A stretch of 64,000 nt of DNA. Source: Pseudomonadota bacterium (GTDB lineage Bacteria > Chloroflexota > UBA6077 > JAJPGT01). A program made the translations under genes and the position numbers. How positions within the stretch are numbered: position 1 is the stretch's first letter; every line of letters starts with the position of its first letter. Positions 17,685 through 27,114 of the stretch are shown piece after piece. The DNA lies in assembly GCA_021325655.1 (NCBI GenBank), contig JAJPGT010000055.1, forward strand, positions 1 through 64,000, read 5' to 3'. The notes under the pieces are model-generated. The model did no database searches and was not told where the DNA came from. It was given only the letters and a program-made list of their open reading frames with translations.

Positions 17685-19042
17685 GGCGTCCGCTGCCGGC
17701 GCTTCGCCTCCCGCGCCTGCAGCAGGTAGTCACGCGAGGCCTCGACGCGCCGCCGCGCGGACTCCCAGTCGGCCAGGAGCTTGCCGTCGCGCTTGTGGAC
17801 CTTCCCGCCAATGATGACCGTGTCCACGTTGGAGGTATCAGCACACAGCACCACGGTCGCCACCGGATCGATCACCGGGGCGGTCGCGACACCCGTGCCG
17901 TCGATCACCACCACGTCGGCCTGCTTGCCGGGTGTCAGCGACCCGGTGCGCTGCTCCAACCCAGCCACGTGGGCGCCGTTGATCGTGGCGATGCGGAGCA
18001 TGTCGCGCGCGGTCAGGATCGTGTCCGGAACCGGGGTGTTCGACTCCCAGGCGGCGGCGTTCACCCGGTACCGCTCGCCGGCGAAGGAGCAGCGCATCTG
18101 GGTAAACATGTCGCCGGGCACCGTGGTCACCACGTCGATGCTCAGGCTGGGCCGCAGTCCGAACTCGATCGCCTTGGCCACCGGGGGCCAGCCGTGGCCC
18201 ATCTGCATCTCCACCTGCGGCGCGATCGAGACGGTGCCACCGCTGTCGGCCACCAGCCGCCACTCCTCGTCGCTGAAGTAGCAGCAATGGATGTAGGTTG
18301 TGTCGGAGCCGAGCAGTCCGAGGTTGTCGAGCAGCTTGACCATGTTCCAGCGGCCAGCGAGGCGGCCCATCCCGACATGGACAGTGATCGGGATCCCCAG
18401 CTCCCGGGCCATCCGCCACTCCTCCCGCACCACGTCATCGACGCAGAATCCCGGCCCGCGGGTGGCGAGCGCCAGGGTGAGCAACTGGTCCTCGGAGGAG
18501 AAGTAGGTCTTCTTGACCCGCTCGACGTCCTGGCGCGGGATGGCGATCTTGCTCTCGAACCAGTAGTCCGAGAGGGAGAGATTGGCGCTGCCGTAGGCGT
18601 ACACCGCCCGAATGCCGGCCTCCTGCAGCCCGCGAATGGCGGCGTCCGGATGCTCGGGGGTGTTGTTGATATGGGACCAGTCAACCAGCGTGGTGATCCC
18701 GGCGTTGATGCACTCGAGCGCACCGGCCAGGTTGCTGGCGTAAACGTCGTCGGGCCGATAGAGCGGGGCGAAGGTGTCGAGCACCTCCACGAAGTAGTCG
18801 TCCAGCGTGGCGTCCGGGGCGCACCCCCGGATCGCCGCCTCCCAGGTGTGGCGGTGCGTATCGACGAAGCCGGGAATCACGACGTCCCCGCTCACGTCGA
18901 TCACCTCCGCGTCCGTCTCGATCTTCGGCGCGACCTGGGCGATCCGGTCGCCTTCGATCAGGACGTCGCCCCCCGGGACGTCCCCGAGCTCGGGATCCAT
19001 CGTGATCACATAGCCACCACGCAGCACGATCCGATCAGCCAT
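17681..19042 (-). CDS. Amidohydrolase of the cytosine deaminase / TRZ-ATZ group
   Basis: 453 residues. VIPGFVDTHRHTWEA gives the HxH metal site, VHVGMG and a later histidine-containing strand (IHCCYFSDEE) the next ligands, and LSIDVVT the conserved aspartate region. These proteins are zinc or iron hydrolases acting on ring nitrogen compounds such as pyrimidines, triazines or methylthioadenosine. It is the first gene of the amidohydrolase-bicupin-SDR operon, driven by a strong promoter at 19157-19185. Catabolism of a nitrogen heterocycle or ureide is plausible but inferred. Confidence 0.85.
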   Translation of the reverse strand: MADRIVLRGGYVITMDPELGDVPGGDVLIEGDRIAQVAPKIETDAEVIDVSGDVVIPGFVDTHRHTWEAAIRGCAPDATLDDYFVEVLDTFAPLYRPDDVYASNLAGALECINAGITTLVDWSHINNTPEHPDAAIRGLQEAGIRAVYAYGSANLSLSDYWFESKIAIPRQDVERVKKTYFSSEDQLLTLALATRGPGFCVDDVVREEWRMARELGIPITVHVGMGRLAGRWNMVKLLDNLGLLGSDTTYIHCCYFSDEEWRLVADSGGTVSIAPQVEMQMGHGWPPVAKAIEFGLRPSLSIDVVTTVPGDMFTQMRCSFAGERYRVNAAAWESNTPVPDTILTARDMLRIATINGAHVAGLEQRTGSLTPGKQADVVVIDGTGVATAPVIDPVATVVLCADTSNVDTVIIGGKVHKRDGKLLADWESARRRVEASRDYLLQAREAKRRQRTP

Positions 19043-19156
19043 GGACGTGATCCTCCGTTTCCGCTCCGGTTCGTCCTACCTGGACCCGCTCTCAGCCGCT
19101 GGCACGCTGCACTCGGCACCGTCTAGGTGCCCTATCGCTGCGCCTCCAGCGGGGCC

Positions 19157-19185
19157 AGTCTAAGCCAGGCAAGGGAGGATGTCAA
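19157..19185 (-). promoter_or_regulatory. Sigma-70-type promoter for the amidohydrolase operon
   Basis: Reading on the - strand: TTGACA (19185-19180), 17 bases, TAGACT (19162-19157), about 115 bases before the amidohydrolase start. It is one of the best consensus promoters in the window. Confidence 0.65.
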
Positions 19186-19321
19186 TCGGCACTGAACCCA
19201 AACTTCAGCCAGAATGATCACTCCGAGCCTGATAGCCGCGGGTAGCGCACCCGGAAGCGCCATCTGGCCACTCCTGCCAGCCCGAGCGGACCACCCATCT
19301 GCATCCACCGTTCAGCTCTGC

Positions 19322-19350
19322 TTGACACTCGTGGCGGGCAGTGCTAGGGT
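19322..19350 (+). promoter_or_regulatory. Sigma-70-type promoter for the M24 gene
   Basis: TTGACA (19322-19327), a 17-base spacer and TAGGGT (19345-19350). It lies 92 bases before the GTG start at 19442. With the - strand promoter it makes a divergent control region. Confidence 0.55.
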
Positions 19351-19441
19351 GGTGCTGCGGCGGTGGCTGCGGGTGAGCGCGGGGCGCTGCCCCACAGCAG
19401 TGCCGGGTTGCTGCCGTGAAGCACGCAGGGAGGAGAGAGCC

Positions 19442-20767
19442 GTGATCGCGTCCCCCGGCGCCACGATGGGCGTGGACTTCGAGCAGCGTGTGGATTATGA
19501 CCGTCTCCGCCGGGAGCGTCTGGCTCGGGCGCGTGCTGCGCTGGAGCGATCGGACCTGGCTGCCCTGCTACTGTTCGACATGAACAACATCCGCTACGTC
19601 ACCAGCACCCACATCGGCGAATGGGCGCGTGACAAGATGGCGCGCTACGTCTTCCTGCCGCGCAACGGCGACCCGATCCTGTGGGACTTCGGCTCGGCGG
19701 CAAAGAACCATCGCCTGTACGCGCCGTGGCTCCCGGAGTCGAGCTGGCGGGCCGGCGTGGCGAGCCTGCGCGGGGCGCTTCCGCCGGATACCGGTACCAC
19801 CGAGGGGCTGGCGCGGAAGATCGCCGGCGAGCTGCGCGACCGAGGGCTGGGGTCGGGGCCGCTCGGACTGGATATCACCGACGTCCCCACCATCGTGGCG
19901 CTCCAGGCGGAAGGGATCGAGGTGCGGGACGGCCAGCAGGTGATGCTGGACGCGCGTGAGATCAAGACCGAGGACGAGATTGCGCTGCTGCGGCACGCCT
20001 CGGGGATGGTCGATGCGGCATACGACGAGCTATACCGCGCGCTGCGCCCCGGGGTCCGCGAGAACGAGCTGGTAGCGCTGGCGAATCGGGTTCTGTACGA
20101 GCTGGGCTCGGACGAGGTAGAGGCGGTGAACGCCGTCTCCGGCGAGCGCTGCAGCCCGCACCCGCACGTGTTCGCGGACCGGCTCATCCGTCCCGGCGAC
20201 CAGGCGTACTTCGACATCATCCACGCCTTCAACGGCTATCGCACCTGCTACTACCGCACGTTCGTGGTGGGCAGCGCAACCCAGGCTCAGCTCGACGCCT
20301 ACAAGCAATGCCGGGAGTGGATCGACGCGGCGATCGACGCGGTCCGGCCAGGTGTGACGACCCGCGACATTGCGCTGCTCTGGCCGCGGGCGCAGGATTT
20401 CGGGTTCGACAACGAAGAGGAGTGCTTCGGGCTACAGTTCGGCCACGGCGTGGGGCTGGCGCTGTGGGAGCGGCCGATCATCAGCCGCCTCAACTCGCTT
20501 GACCATCCGGTCGAGATCAAAGAAGGGATGGTCTTCGCCCTGGAGACCTACTGCCCGGCCCGCGATGGCTACTCGGCCGCGCGGATCGAGGAAGAGGTGG
20601 TGGTCACCAAGACCGGGCACGAGGTGCTCTTCAAGTTCCCGGCCGAGGAGCTGCTGGTAGCCGGCACCCGCTATTACCGTGGGGTCGATCTGCTTGGGGA
20701 GCGGCCGCGCGCCGAGGCCGCGGCGGGGGGCGTCGACGGGCAGGCGGTCGCCGGGACGTCGACCTAG
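19442..20767 (+). CDS. M24 (creatinase/aminopeptidase P fold) metallopeptidase family protein
   Basis: 441 residues. GTG 19442 is chosen for GGGAGGAG 5 bases upstream; an ATG at 19466 is the alternative. The N-terminal half is a creatinase-type domain (LLLFDMNNIRYVT). The C-terminal pita-bread fold has FDIIHAFNGYRTCYYRTF, FGHGVGLALWE, LETYCPA and RIEEEVVV. Of the five usual metal ligands, Asp, His, Glu and Glu are present. The second Asp of the GY-x-S-D pattern appears to be Cys, so metal binding may differ. It may be a hydrolase or lyase for a small substrate related to the divergent operon. Confidence 0.8.
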   Translation: MIASPGATMGVDFEQRVDYDRLRRERLARARAALERSDLAALLLFDMNNIRYVTSTHIGEWARDKMARYVFLPRNGDPILWDFGSAAKNHRLYAPWLPESSWRAGVASLRGALPPDTGTTEGLARKIAGELRDRGLGSGPLGLDITDVPTIVALQAEGIEVRDGQQVMLDAREIKTEDEIALLRHASGMVDAAYDELYRALRPGVRENELVALANRVLYELGSDEVEAVNAVSGERCSPHPHVFADRLIRPGDQAYFDIIHAFNGYRTCYYRTFVVGSATQAQLDAYKQCREWIDAAIDAVRPGVTTRDIALLWPRAQDFGFDNEEECFGLQFGHGVGLALWERPIISRLNSLDHPVEIKEGMVFALETYCPARDGYSAARIEEEVVVTKTGHEVLFKFPAEELLVAGTRYYRGVDLLGERPRAEAAAGGVDGQAVAGTST

Positions 20768-20991
20768 CGTCTGGTGTTCCCAGACACCCGACGCTCGGCG
20801 TCGCCTGCCTGGTATCTGGCGCGCGTCCAGGGCGGGGAGCGCCCGCCCCAGTCTGCCGGCGTAGCGCGACGTATGCCGCACCGCGGCCGGCGCCCGCCTG
20901 TGCGGTCGAAGACGCTGGACGCGGCGGCGGGCGCTTCTCTACAGTGGCGCAGGATTGGCTGAGCACGAGACCGGGGAGGGGCGTCGAGCCG

Positions 20992-21666
20992 ATGGCTGAG
21001 CAGGGTCCGGCAGAGAGCTCGGTGGAAGCGAGAGGAGCCGATGGCGTGGCGAAAGCGCCGCTGGGGTCCAAGCCGCAGCACGACATCGGGCGGCGGCTCC
21101 GGCAGCGCCGCGAGGCGCGGGGGCTGAGCCTGCGGGCGCTCGCGGAGCGGGTGGGGGTTACCGCCAGCCTGCTCAGCCAGATTGAGACCGGCCAGGTGAA
21201 CCCCTCGGTCGACACACTGTTTGCCCTCGCCGAGGGGCTCCAGATGAGCGTGGCGGAGTTTTTTTCGAGCGACGCCTCGGCCGGGCCACGGGGGCACGCT
21301 GCCTCCGCCGCGCCCCAATCCCGGTCGCTCCCCGTGGTCCACCGGCCGGCTCGGTCGCGGATCGAGCTGGAGCACGGCGTGGTCTGGGAGAGCCTGCTGC
21401 CCGTGGAGGAGCCGGGGCTGGAGTGGATGGTGATCCACTATCCGCCCGGAGCGATGTCATCGGCGAAGCTGCAGCGGCATGGTGGACGGGATTACGGACT
21501 GGTCGTCAGCGGCCAGCTCACCATCAGGCTCGGCTTCAGCGAGTACGTCCTCGGCCCGGGAGACTCGATCGCCTACGACGCGAGCACACCCCACCAGTTG
21601 CGCAACGACGGCCACACGCCAGTCGAAGCTGTCTGGCTGGTGCTGGACCGCCACGCCGTGGTCTAG
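20992..21666 (+). CDS. XRE-family regulator with C-terminal cupin domain
   Basis: 224 residues. The helix-turn-helix spans about residues 35-90: GRRLRQRREARGLSLRALAE, VGVTASLLSQIETGQVNPSV. The cupin sensor (about 140-224) includes LVVSGQLTIRLGFSEYVLGPGDSIAY and a late histidine (TPHQL). Such regulators usually bind a ligand of the metabolic genes beside them and control them. Likely targets are the M24 gene and the divergent amidohydrolase operon (inference). An upstream GTG at 20944 would add 16 residues. Confidence 0.85.
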   Translation: MAEQGPAESSVEARGADGVAKAPLGSKPQHDIGRRLRQRREARGLSLRALAERVGVTASLLSQIETGQVNPSVDTLFALAEGLQMSVAEFFSSDASAGPRGHAASAAPQSRSLPVVHRPARSRIELEHGVVWESLLPVEEPGLEWMVIHYPPGAMSSAKLQRHGGRDYGLVVSGQLTIRLGFSEYVLGPGDSIAYDASTPHQLRNDGHTPVEAVWLVLDRHAVV

Positions 21667-22165
21667 GGCGGGCTCCGCGCTCCCCCGCTGCCCCATCCCC
21701 GCTCTTCTGGTGAGGAGCTGGGGCGCCTGGCCGCGCCAGCTCTCGGGCCAGGGGCGAGCCAGAGCGCCCACCGCCCGGTCTGAGGCGGCGCCCGCCTGGC
21801 CAGGCCGGAAGTGTAGCGCATCGTGCTGGTGGATATCCTCGCTCTCGGGCCGAACACAGAGCCCTCGCGGCCAGCAGGGCGCTCGGGGAGCGTTTGCACC
21901 CGCGTGCGGAGAGCCCCGGTGGTGGATGGGCCGGTCCCGCCCCGGCTGCCTGGTTCGTTAGGCCAGTCTTATCGACGGCTGGCACTGTGGAAGCATCTAC
22001 CCACAGCCTCGCCGGTGGACGCCAGGCCGTCGCTTCGATGCGTGTCATCTCGCCACGCCGCCACCCACCAGGTGAATTGTACGAGCAGCGAAGCGGCCGG
22101 GAGCAGGCTCCAGAGCCGAATGCTGGACTGGATCGAGGCGTCGTCCAGCCGCGGCATCGCAGGTA
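21667..22165. other. Gene-poor DNA after the XRE-cupin gene
   Basis: No intact gene seen in this 499-base stretch. Its right part is probably decayed sequence downstream of the MaoC remnant. Confidence 0.4.
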
Positions 22166-22388
22166 CTGCAGGGTGGAGCAGGCGGACATGAAGCCATCCA
22201 GCAGCGCTCCATGGGCGGCAACGATGCGGCCGTAGGGCGTCGCCCGCATGTACTCGGCGTTGACGTGGTTGGGGCCGAGGTCTCCAGTAATCCCCGCGAA
22301 CAGGTAGATATCGCTCTCCCCCCATCTTCGCGAAGCGCACCCGTGTCCCGACCGGCGGCAACCCTGATGCCGCATCCGGCTCGTCCAT
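22166..22388 (-). pseudogene. MaoC-like hotdog dehydratase remnant, frameshifted and truncated
   Basis: On the - strand one frame begins MDEPDAASGLPPVGTRVRF and runs to a GGGGGG tract (about 22317-22322). The next frame then continues ESDIYLFAGITGDLGPNHVN and AEYMRATPYGRIVAAHGALL, ending near FMSACST. These are the classic MaoC motifs (FAGITGD with the catalytic Asp, N-x-x-H with the catalytic His). The join needs one base inserted or lost in the G tract. The second half of the fold is missing, so this is a dead gene. Confidence 0.7.
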
Positions 22389-22546
22389 GCAGCCTCCATC
22401 CACTGGACTGGCCGGAGGAGTGTGACCCTTGTGGGCTCCAGAGTGCCACCGCCATGCCCGTGGCCGCTGTAGCGTGTCCACCACTCCCGCCACTCGGCGC
22501 CCAACCTGCCAACCAGCGACTGGGAGAGGGGACGTGACCTGGCAGA

Positions 22547-22951
22547 TCAGCGGCCGAGCATCTGGACAGCCCTGGCGCGGAATTCGCGGACCGGGATCGT
22601 TGCCTCCTCGCTGTCCGCCGCGGTGATGGCCTGCGCCAGCGTCTGTCCGCTCACGCAGATCGGGTGAGCGTAGACGAAGATCTCCTCCTGCTGGAGCCGC
22701 GCCGCCAGCTCCTGCACAAGGCGAGACAGGAACGCCTCCCCCCGGCCGGTCGGCAGCGCTACCAGGACACAGAACACCGGTTCCCGCCGGATCATCCCGT
22801 TCCCATCGATCCAGCGCCCATCCGCGGCCGGGAGCACCGTGCAGCCGCCGGCGAAGCCGGCCAGCTCATCCCACAGTTCACCCCACAGCTCGGGTGCGAA
22901 AGCCCGCCCGTCATTCCCGTTCAGCGGGACGTAGAGGTTGTAGAGCATCAT
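22547..22951 (-). CDS. Conserved-looking hypothetical protein
   Basis: 134 residues if begun at the double ATG at 22951; in-frame starts further upstream exist (to 23017). The sequence reads like a small alpha/beta protein: MMLYNLYVPLNGNDGRAF, then ELWDELAGFAGGCTVLPA, DGRWIDGNGMIRREPVFCV, and EEIFVYAHPICVSG. I recall short bacterial hypotheticals with the same FGG-T-x-P and GxW spacing but know no function. There is no signal peptide. It is divergent from the GGDEF-EAL gene. Confidence 0.55.
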   Translation of the reverse strand: MMLYNLYVPLNGNDGRAFAPELWGELWDELAGFAGGCTVLPAADGRWIDGNGMIRREPVFCVLVALPTGRGEAFLSRLVQELAARLQQEEIFVYAHPICVSGQTLAQAITAADSEEATIPVREFRARAVQMLGR

Positions 22952-23348
22952 CTGGCCGAGCGGCCCGAACACACCTCGACCTCCATACCGACGACTGATC
23001 ACTACCCTGAGTCGCAAGCCTGCAAGCCCTCGGGCGTCGGATTGCGGGGGCGCCGCGGTGCGGCGTTATACGCCACCGTAGTACTCAGTAACAATGGTGT
23101 TAAGGTACCGGTTACTGACCGTAAAACAGACTCCAAGCCTGGCCGGGACCCGCGACCTCGCGCAATGACCCGTTCGGCTATAGAGGCGCCGCCCGCTCGA
23201 GCTGACTATTCCAGAGTACGCGGGTCCAGTGAGCTCCTGTGGTGTCGCACCACGAGCCATCATCGCGCCGCCCTCCGGAGGAACGTGGGCCCGGACCTTC
23301 CTGCTCCGCGATTGTCGCCGCCGAGGGCTGAAAGAACGAGAACACGAG

Positions 23349-26129
23349 ATGACAACGCACGCACTTGCCCGTACGACGCTCTGCGCGGCTCGCCGTTCGA
23401 CGAGTGACTGGGGGACATGGTTGATGGTGAGCGCGGGCGCCTACACCACGGCGGTTTCGCTCTGGTTTATCTTCCACTGGGGCGGGACGGAGCATCGGGC
23501 GCTCGTATCGGACGTCAGCTGGCTGCTGGTGAACGCCCTACCGACGCTGCTGGCCTGGCGCACCTCGATGCACCCGGCGCTTGACCGGAGGACTAGGGCA
23601 GCCTGGTGCCTGGTCGGGTTCGCGCACCTTGCCGCTTGGATAGGATCGGCCATCTGGTTCTACAACGAGATCATCCTCGCGGTTCAGCCGTTCCCATCGT
23701 GGTCGGATGCCGGGTACGTGGCGTTCTACCCGCTGATGCTCACCGCGCTCTTGCTGTTCCCGACGGCGCGGCGCGGCCGGGCGGAATGGCTCAAGCTCGG
23801 CCTGGATGTTGCGACCGTGCTCGTCGGAGCCGGCACGGCCATCTGGTACTTCCTGCTCCGCCCAACCCTGCTCGCAGAGCAGGGTGATACCCTGGCCAGC
23901 GCGCTCGCCCTCGCGTATCCCACGCTGGCCCTGGTGCTCCTCCTCGGGAGCATGACCCTCTCGGCGAACGAGGCCCTGGAGCGGAGCCGCGGGGCGCTGC
24001 GAATCCTTGCCGCGTCGATCGGCGTCTATGTCTGCTTCAACGTGTTGTATGGCTACCTGTCACTGCAAGGTGTGTACGAGAGCGGTAATGCCCCGGACAT
24101 ACTCTACCTTGTGGCCAATGTCGGGATTGCGCTCAGCGCCCACTACCAGTATCGGCGCGCGGCCGCGGGCGCGACGCCCCCAGCGGTTCACAGCGAAACC
24201 GCCGTCCAGTCGTTCAGCCTCCTGCCTTATGCAGCCGTGGCAGTCGAGTACGCGCTGCTGGTCGCCGTCTCCCGCGACCAGGCTGGCGAATCGCTCCACG
24301 AGCTTGTGATTGGGGCGGTGGTCCTGACCTCGCTCGTGGTCGCGCGGCAGGTCATCGCGCTGCGCGAGAACGCCCGCCTGCACGCGGAGCGGGCGATCCG
24401 GCGGAGCGAGGCGCGTTTCCGCTCCATGGTTCAGAGATCCTCGGACATCGTCACCATCGTGGAGGCGGACAGCACTATCAGCTACCAGAGCCCGTCCATC
24501 GAGCGACTCTTCGGGTACCGCTCCGACGAGTTCATCGGGCGACGGCTGCTCGACTTCGTCCACCCCGACGACGCCCGTCGAGCGCTCGCATTTCTGGTCC
24601 AGGCGACCACCCGGCCCGAAGACACGACGGTCGTGGAGTGGCGCCTCCGCCACCGCGATGGCTCCTGGCGGCACGTGGAAACGGTTAGTACGAATCTCCT
24701 GGCCGACCCGACCGTGCGCGGAGTGGTGCTCAACAGCCGGGACGTGACCGAACGGAAGGCGCTGGAACACCAGCTCGCGCACCAAGCATTCCACGACGGG
24801 CTGACCGGGCTGCCAAACCGCGCGTTGTTCCACAATCGCGTCGCCCACGCACTGGCGAAGGGTGAGCGCACTGGCGAGCGGGTCGCGGTGCTGTTCCTCG
24901 ACCTCGATAACTTCAAGGCGATCAACGACAGCTTCGGGCATGCCGTGGGCGATCGAGTTCTGCTCGCCGCTGCCGATCGCCTGCGGATCTGTGTCCGCCC
25001 GGGCGACACCGTCGCCCGTTTCGGTGGTGACGAGTTCGCGATCCTCATCGATGATCTGTCCGCCGACGCGGACACCTCCGCGCTGGCCGCTCGTATTCTC
25101 GAGGCGCTGCGGAAGCCCCTCGAGCTGGAAGGGCGCGAGGTTCGCCTCGAGGCGAGCATTGGGATCGCGGTCGCCGAGCTGGGCGAGTCGCGACCCGAGG
25201 AGATGCTCCGCAACGCAGACGTGGCGATGTACGCCGCGAAGGGGCGGGGCAAGGGCCGTTGCGAGATGTACGAGCCGCGGATGCACACCGCGGTCGTGGA
25301 ACGCCTCGAGGCGATCGCTGACCTCCGCCAGGCGATCGAGCGCGACCAGTTCGTCCTGCTCTACCAGCCGATCGTCTCACTTGCGTCTGGACAGATAACG
25401 GCACTGGAGGCGCTCGTCCGCTGGCACCACCCGCAGCGCGGGATGGTCCTCCCCGCCGACTTCATCCCGCTCGCCGAGGAGACCGGGCTGATCCTCCCCC
25501 TCGGGCGCCGAGTGCTCAAAGAAGCATGCCGCCGGGTACATGCCTGGCAGCAGCATTGGCCCGATGCGCCGCTCAGCGTCAGCGTCAACCTCTCGGCCCG
25601 CCAGTTCCAGCAGGCTCAACTGATCGACGAGGTCGCCGCCGCGCTGGCCGAGTCCGGGCTCGCTCCAGGATCGCTCATCCTGGAGATCACCGAGAGCATG
25701 ATGATGGAGGACCTGGAAGCGGTCATCGCTCGGTTGCGGGAGCTGAAGGCGCTCGGAGTGTGGATTGCGGTTGACGACTTCGGGACGGGCTACTCCTCGC
25801 TCAGCTATTTGCAACGCTTCCCGCTCGACATCCTGAAGGTTGATCGCTCCTTCGTCAGCGCAACCTCGACGGATAACGGCCAGTCGGTAGTGCTCGAGAC
25901 GATCGTCGCGCTGGGGAAAATGCTGGGTCTCCAGACGGTCGCTGAGGGCATCGAGCTGCCGGAGCAATTGGAGCGGCTCCAGGCGCTGGCCTGCGACCAG
26001 GGACAGGGCTATTACTTCGCCCGGCCGCTGGGTCCGGAAGCTGTGGAGGCGCTCCTGCAACGTGACCGCGAAGGCGACGGACGGGGCGCCGGCCGGCAGG
26101 GCGCGCGGAGCGCGGTCTCTGTGGCGTAG
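23349..26129 (+). CDS. Membrane PAS-GGDEF-EAL cyclic-di-GMP turnover protein
   Basis: 926 residues from the ATG at 23349; no strong ribosome site is seen. Residues 1-345 hold about nine hydrophobic helices forming a membrane sensor. A PAS domain lies at about 352-465. The GGDEF domain (about 480-640) has an intact RFGGDEFAIL site and an RPGD inhibitory site five residues before it. The EAL domain (about 660-905) keeps EALVRW, SVNLSARQ, LEITES, DDFGTGYSSL and LKVDRSF. Both synthase and phosphodiesterase look competent, so the protein may switch between making and degrading c-di-GMP. Confidence 0.92.
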   Translation: MTTHALARTTLCAARRSTSDWGTWLMVSAGAYTTAVSLWFIFHWGGTEHRALVSDVSWLLVNALPTLLAWRTSMHPALDRRTRAAWCLVGFAHLAAWIGSAIWFYNEIILAVQPFPSWSDAGYVAFYPLMLTALLLFPTARRGRAEWLKLGLDVATVLVGAGTAIWYFLLRPTLLAEQGDTLASALALAYPTLALVLLLGSMTLSANEALERSRGALRILAASIGVYVCFNVLYGYLSLQGVYESGNAPDILYLVANVGIALSAHYQYRRAAAGATPPAVHSETAVQSFSLLPYAAVAVEYALLVAVSRDQAGESLHELVIGAVVLTSLVVARQVIALRENARLHAERAIRRSEARFRSMVQRSSDIVTIVEADSTISYQSPSIERLFGYRSDEFIGRRLLDFVHPDDARRALAFLVQATTRPEDTTVVEWRLRHRDGSWRHVETVSTNLLADPTVRGVVLNSRDVTERKALEHQLAHQAFHDGLTGLPNRALFHNRVAHALAKGERTGERVAVLFLDLDNFKAINDSFGHAVGDRVLLAAADRLRICVRPGDTVARFGGDEFAILIDDLSADADTSALAARILEALRKPLELEGREVRLEASIGIAVAELGESRPEEMLRNADVAMYAAKGRGKGRCEMYEPRMHTAVVERLEAIADLRQAIERDQFVLLYQPIVSLASGQITALEALVRWHHPQRGMVLPADFIPLAEETGLILPLGRRVLKEACRRVHAWQQHWPDAPLSVSVNLSARQFQQAQLIDEVAAALAESGLAPGSLILEITESMMMEDLEAVIARLRELKALGVWIAVDDFGTGYSSLSYLQRFPLDILKVDRSFVSATSTDNGQSVVLETIVALGKMLGLQTVAEGIELPEQLERLQALACDQGQGYYFARPLGPEAVEALLQRDREGDGRGAGRQGARSAVSVA

Positions 26130-26205
26130 CGCAAGGTGGCTGGCCATCGTTCCAGCCCCGGTGCCGGCGCCGCTGCCACCGGGGCCCTTGCAGTTCGGGG
26201 CGCCA

Positions 26206-27114
26206 TCAGCTCCGCTCCAGATCCCAGATCAGCGTGAAGGGTAGCCCCACGAGGGCCGCGCTCGCCGCCCCGGGAACCTGTGCCGCGATGCCGATCAGTG
26301 CCAGGTCGTCCTCTACCAGCGGAGGTTCCTGGCAGGCGCGCACGCGCAGGCCCGCGCCTGCGAAAGCACGCAGGTATGTGCTGACGGGGTGGACATAATT
26401 GCGCACAACCCCGAAGCTGCCATCAGTGCCCTGGAAGAACGCTTGGCCGCCCAGCGCCACAAGCGTCGGGTGGATGTCTGAGAGGATCACCCGACCGCCG
26501 GGCCGAACGACCCGAGCCAGCTCTGCAATCGCCGGGGAAATGTTGCGGCAATGTGTAAGGGCCAGGGTGCACACGGCGAGATCCATGCTGGCCGTCTCCG
26601 CCGGCAGGGCGTTGAGGTCGCCAACAAGGAACGTGGCGCCCGGCACCTTGCGCCGCGCTTCGGCCAGCATCTCCGGACAGGCGTCGACGCCGATGACCTG
26701 GTGCCCGAGCTGGGCAAGGTACTGGGCGTGGCGGCCGGTCCCGCACGCGGCGTCGAGGGCTCGGCCAGGAGGACATTCCGCCAGCAGGGCCCGAACGTGG
26801 GGCTCCTCATTGTGGATCAGCGGGTTCGTCGGCTGATCATACGTCGCGGCCCACGCCGCGTAGCCGCGGCGCACATCGAGCTCCGGCATCTCCACCCGGC
26901 CCGAGGATGGCGCCTCGCTAATCCGGTAGCAGATGCCGGCGATCTCCCCGATTCGGAGATCGGCCTCGTGTGGGTCGCCGATGGCCCAGCCACGAAGCAG
27001 CGCGAGCCCCTCGAGCCCGAGGAGGTATTGCGCCAGCCGGACGCGTGGAGCAGATGCGGGCCGGGATTGGCCCGGAGACGAGATACCTGGTCGCTGGAGC
27101 TGCACTTGATTCAT
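26206..27114 (-). CDS. Class I SAM-dependent methyltransferase
   Basis: 302 residues if begun at the ATG at 27114; an ATG at 26889 with GGGTGGAG upstream would give only the 227-residue catalytic part. I prefer the longer form because RLAQYLLGLEGLALLRGWAI upstream looks like genuine protein often seen in this family. Motif I is LDAACGTGRHAQYLAQLG, followed by VIGVDACPEML, VGDLNALP, DLAVCTLALTHC and LARVVRPGGRVILSD. Substrate unknown. It converges on the GGDEF-EAL gene. Confidence 0.8.
   Translation of the reverse strand: MNQVQLQRPGISSPGQSRPASAPRVRLAQYLLGLEGLALLRGWAIGDPHEADLRIGEIAGICYRISEAPSSGRVEMPELDVRRGYAAWAATYDQPTNPLIHNEEPHVRALLAECPPGRALDAACGTGRHAQYLAQLGHQVIGVDACPEMLAEARRKVPGATFLVGDLNALPAETASMDLAVCTLALTHCRNISPAIAELARVVRPGGRVILSDIHPTLVALGGQAFFQGTDGSFGVVRNYVHPVSTYLRAFAGAGLRVRACQEPPLVEDDLALIGIAAQVPGAASAALVGLPFTLIWDLERS

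Noticed and set aside
26200..26222. GCTGATGGC on the - strand resembling the fluoride aptamer 3' end
   Set aside because: It lies at the stop codon of the methyltransferase gene, with no P1 or pseudoknot partner upstream.
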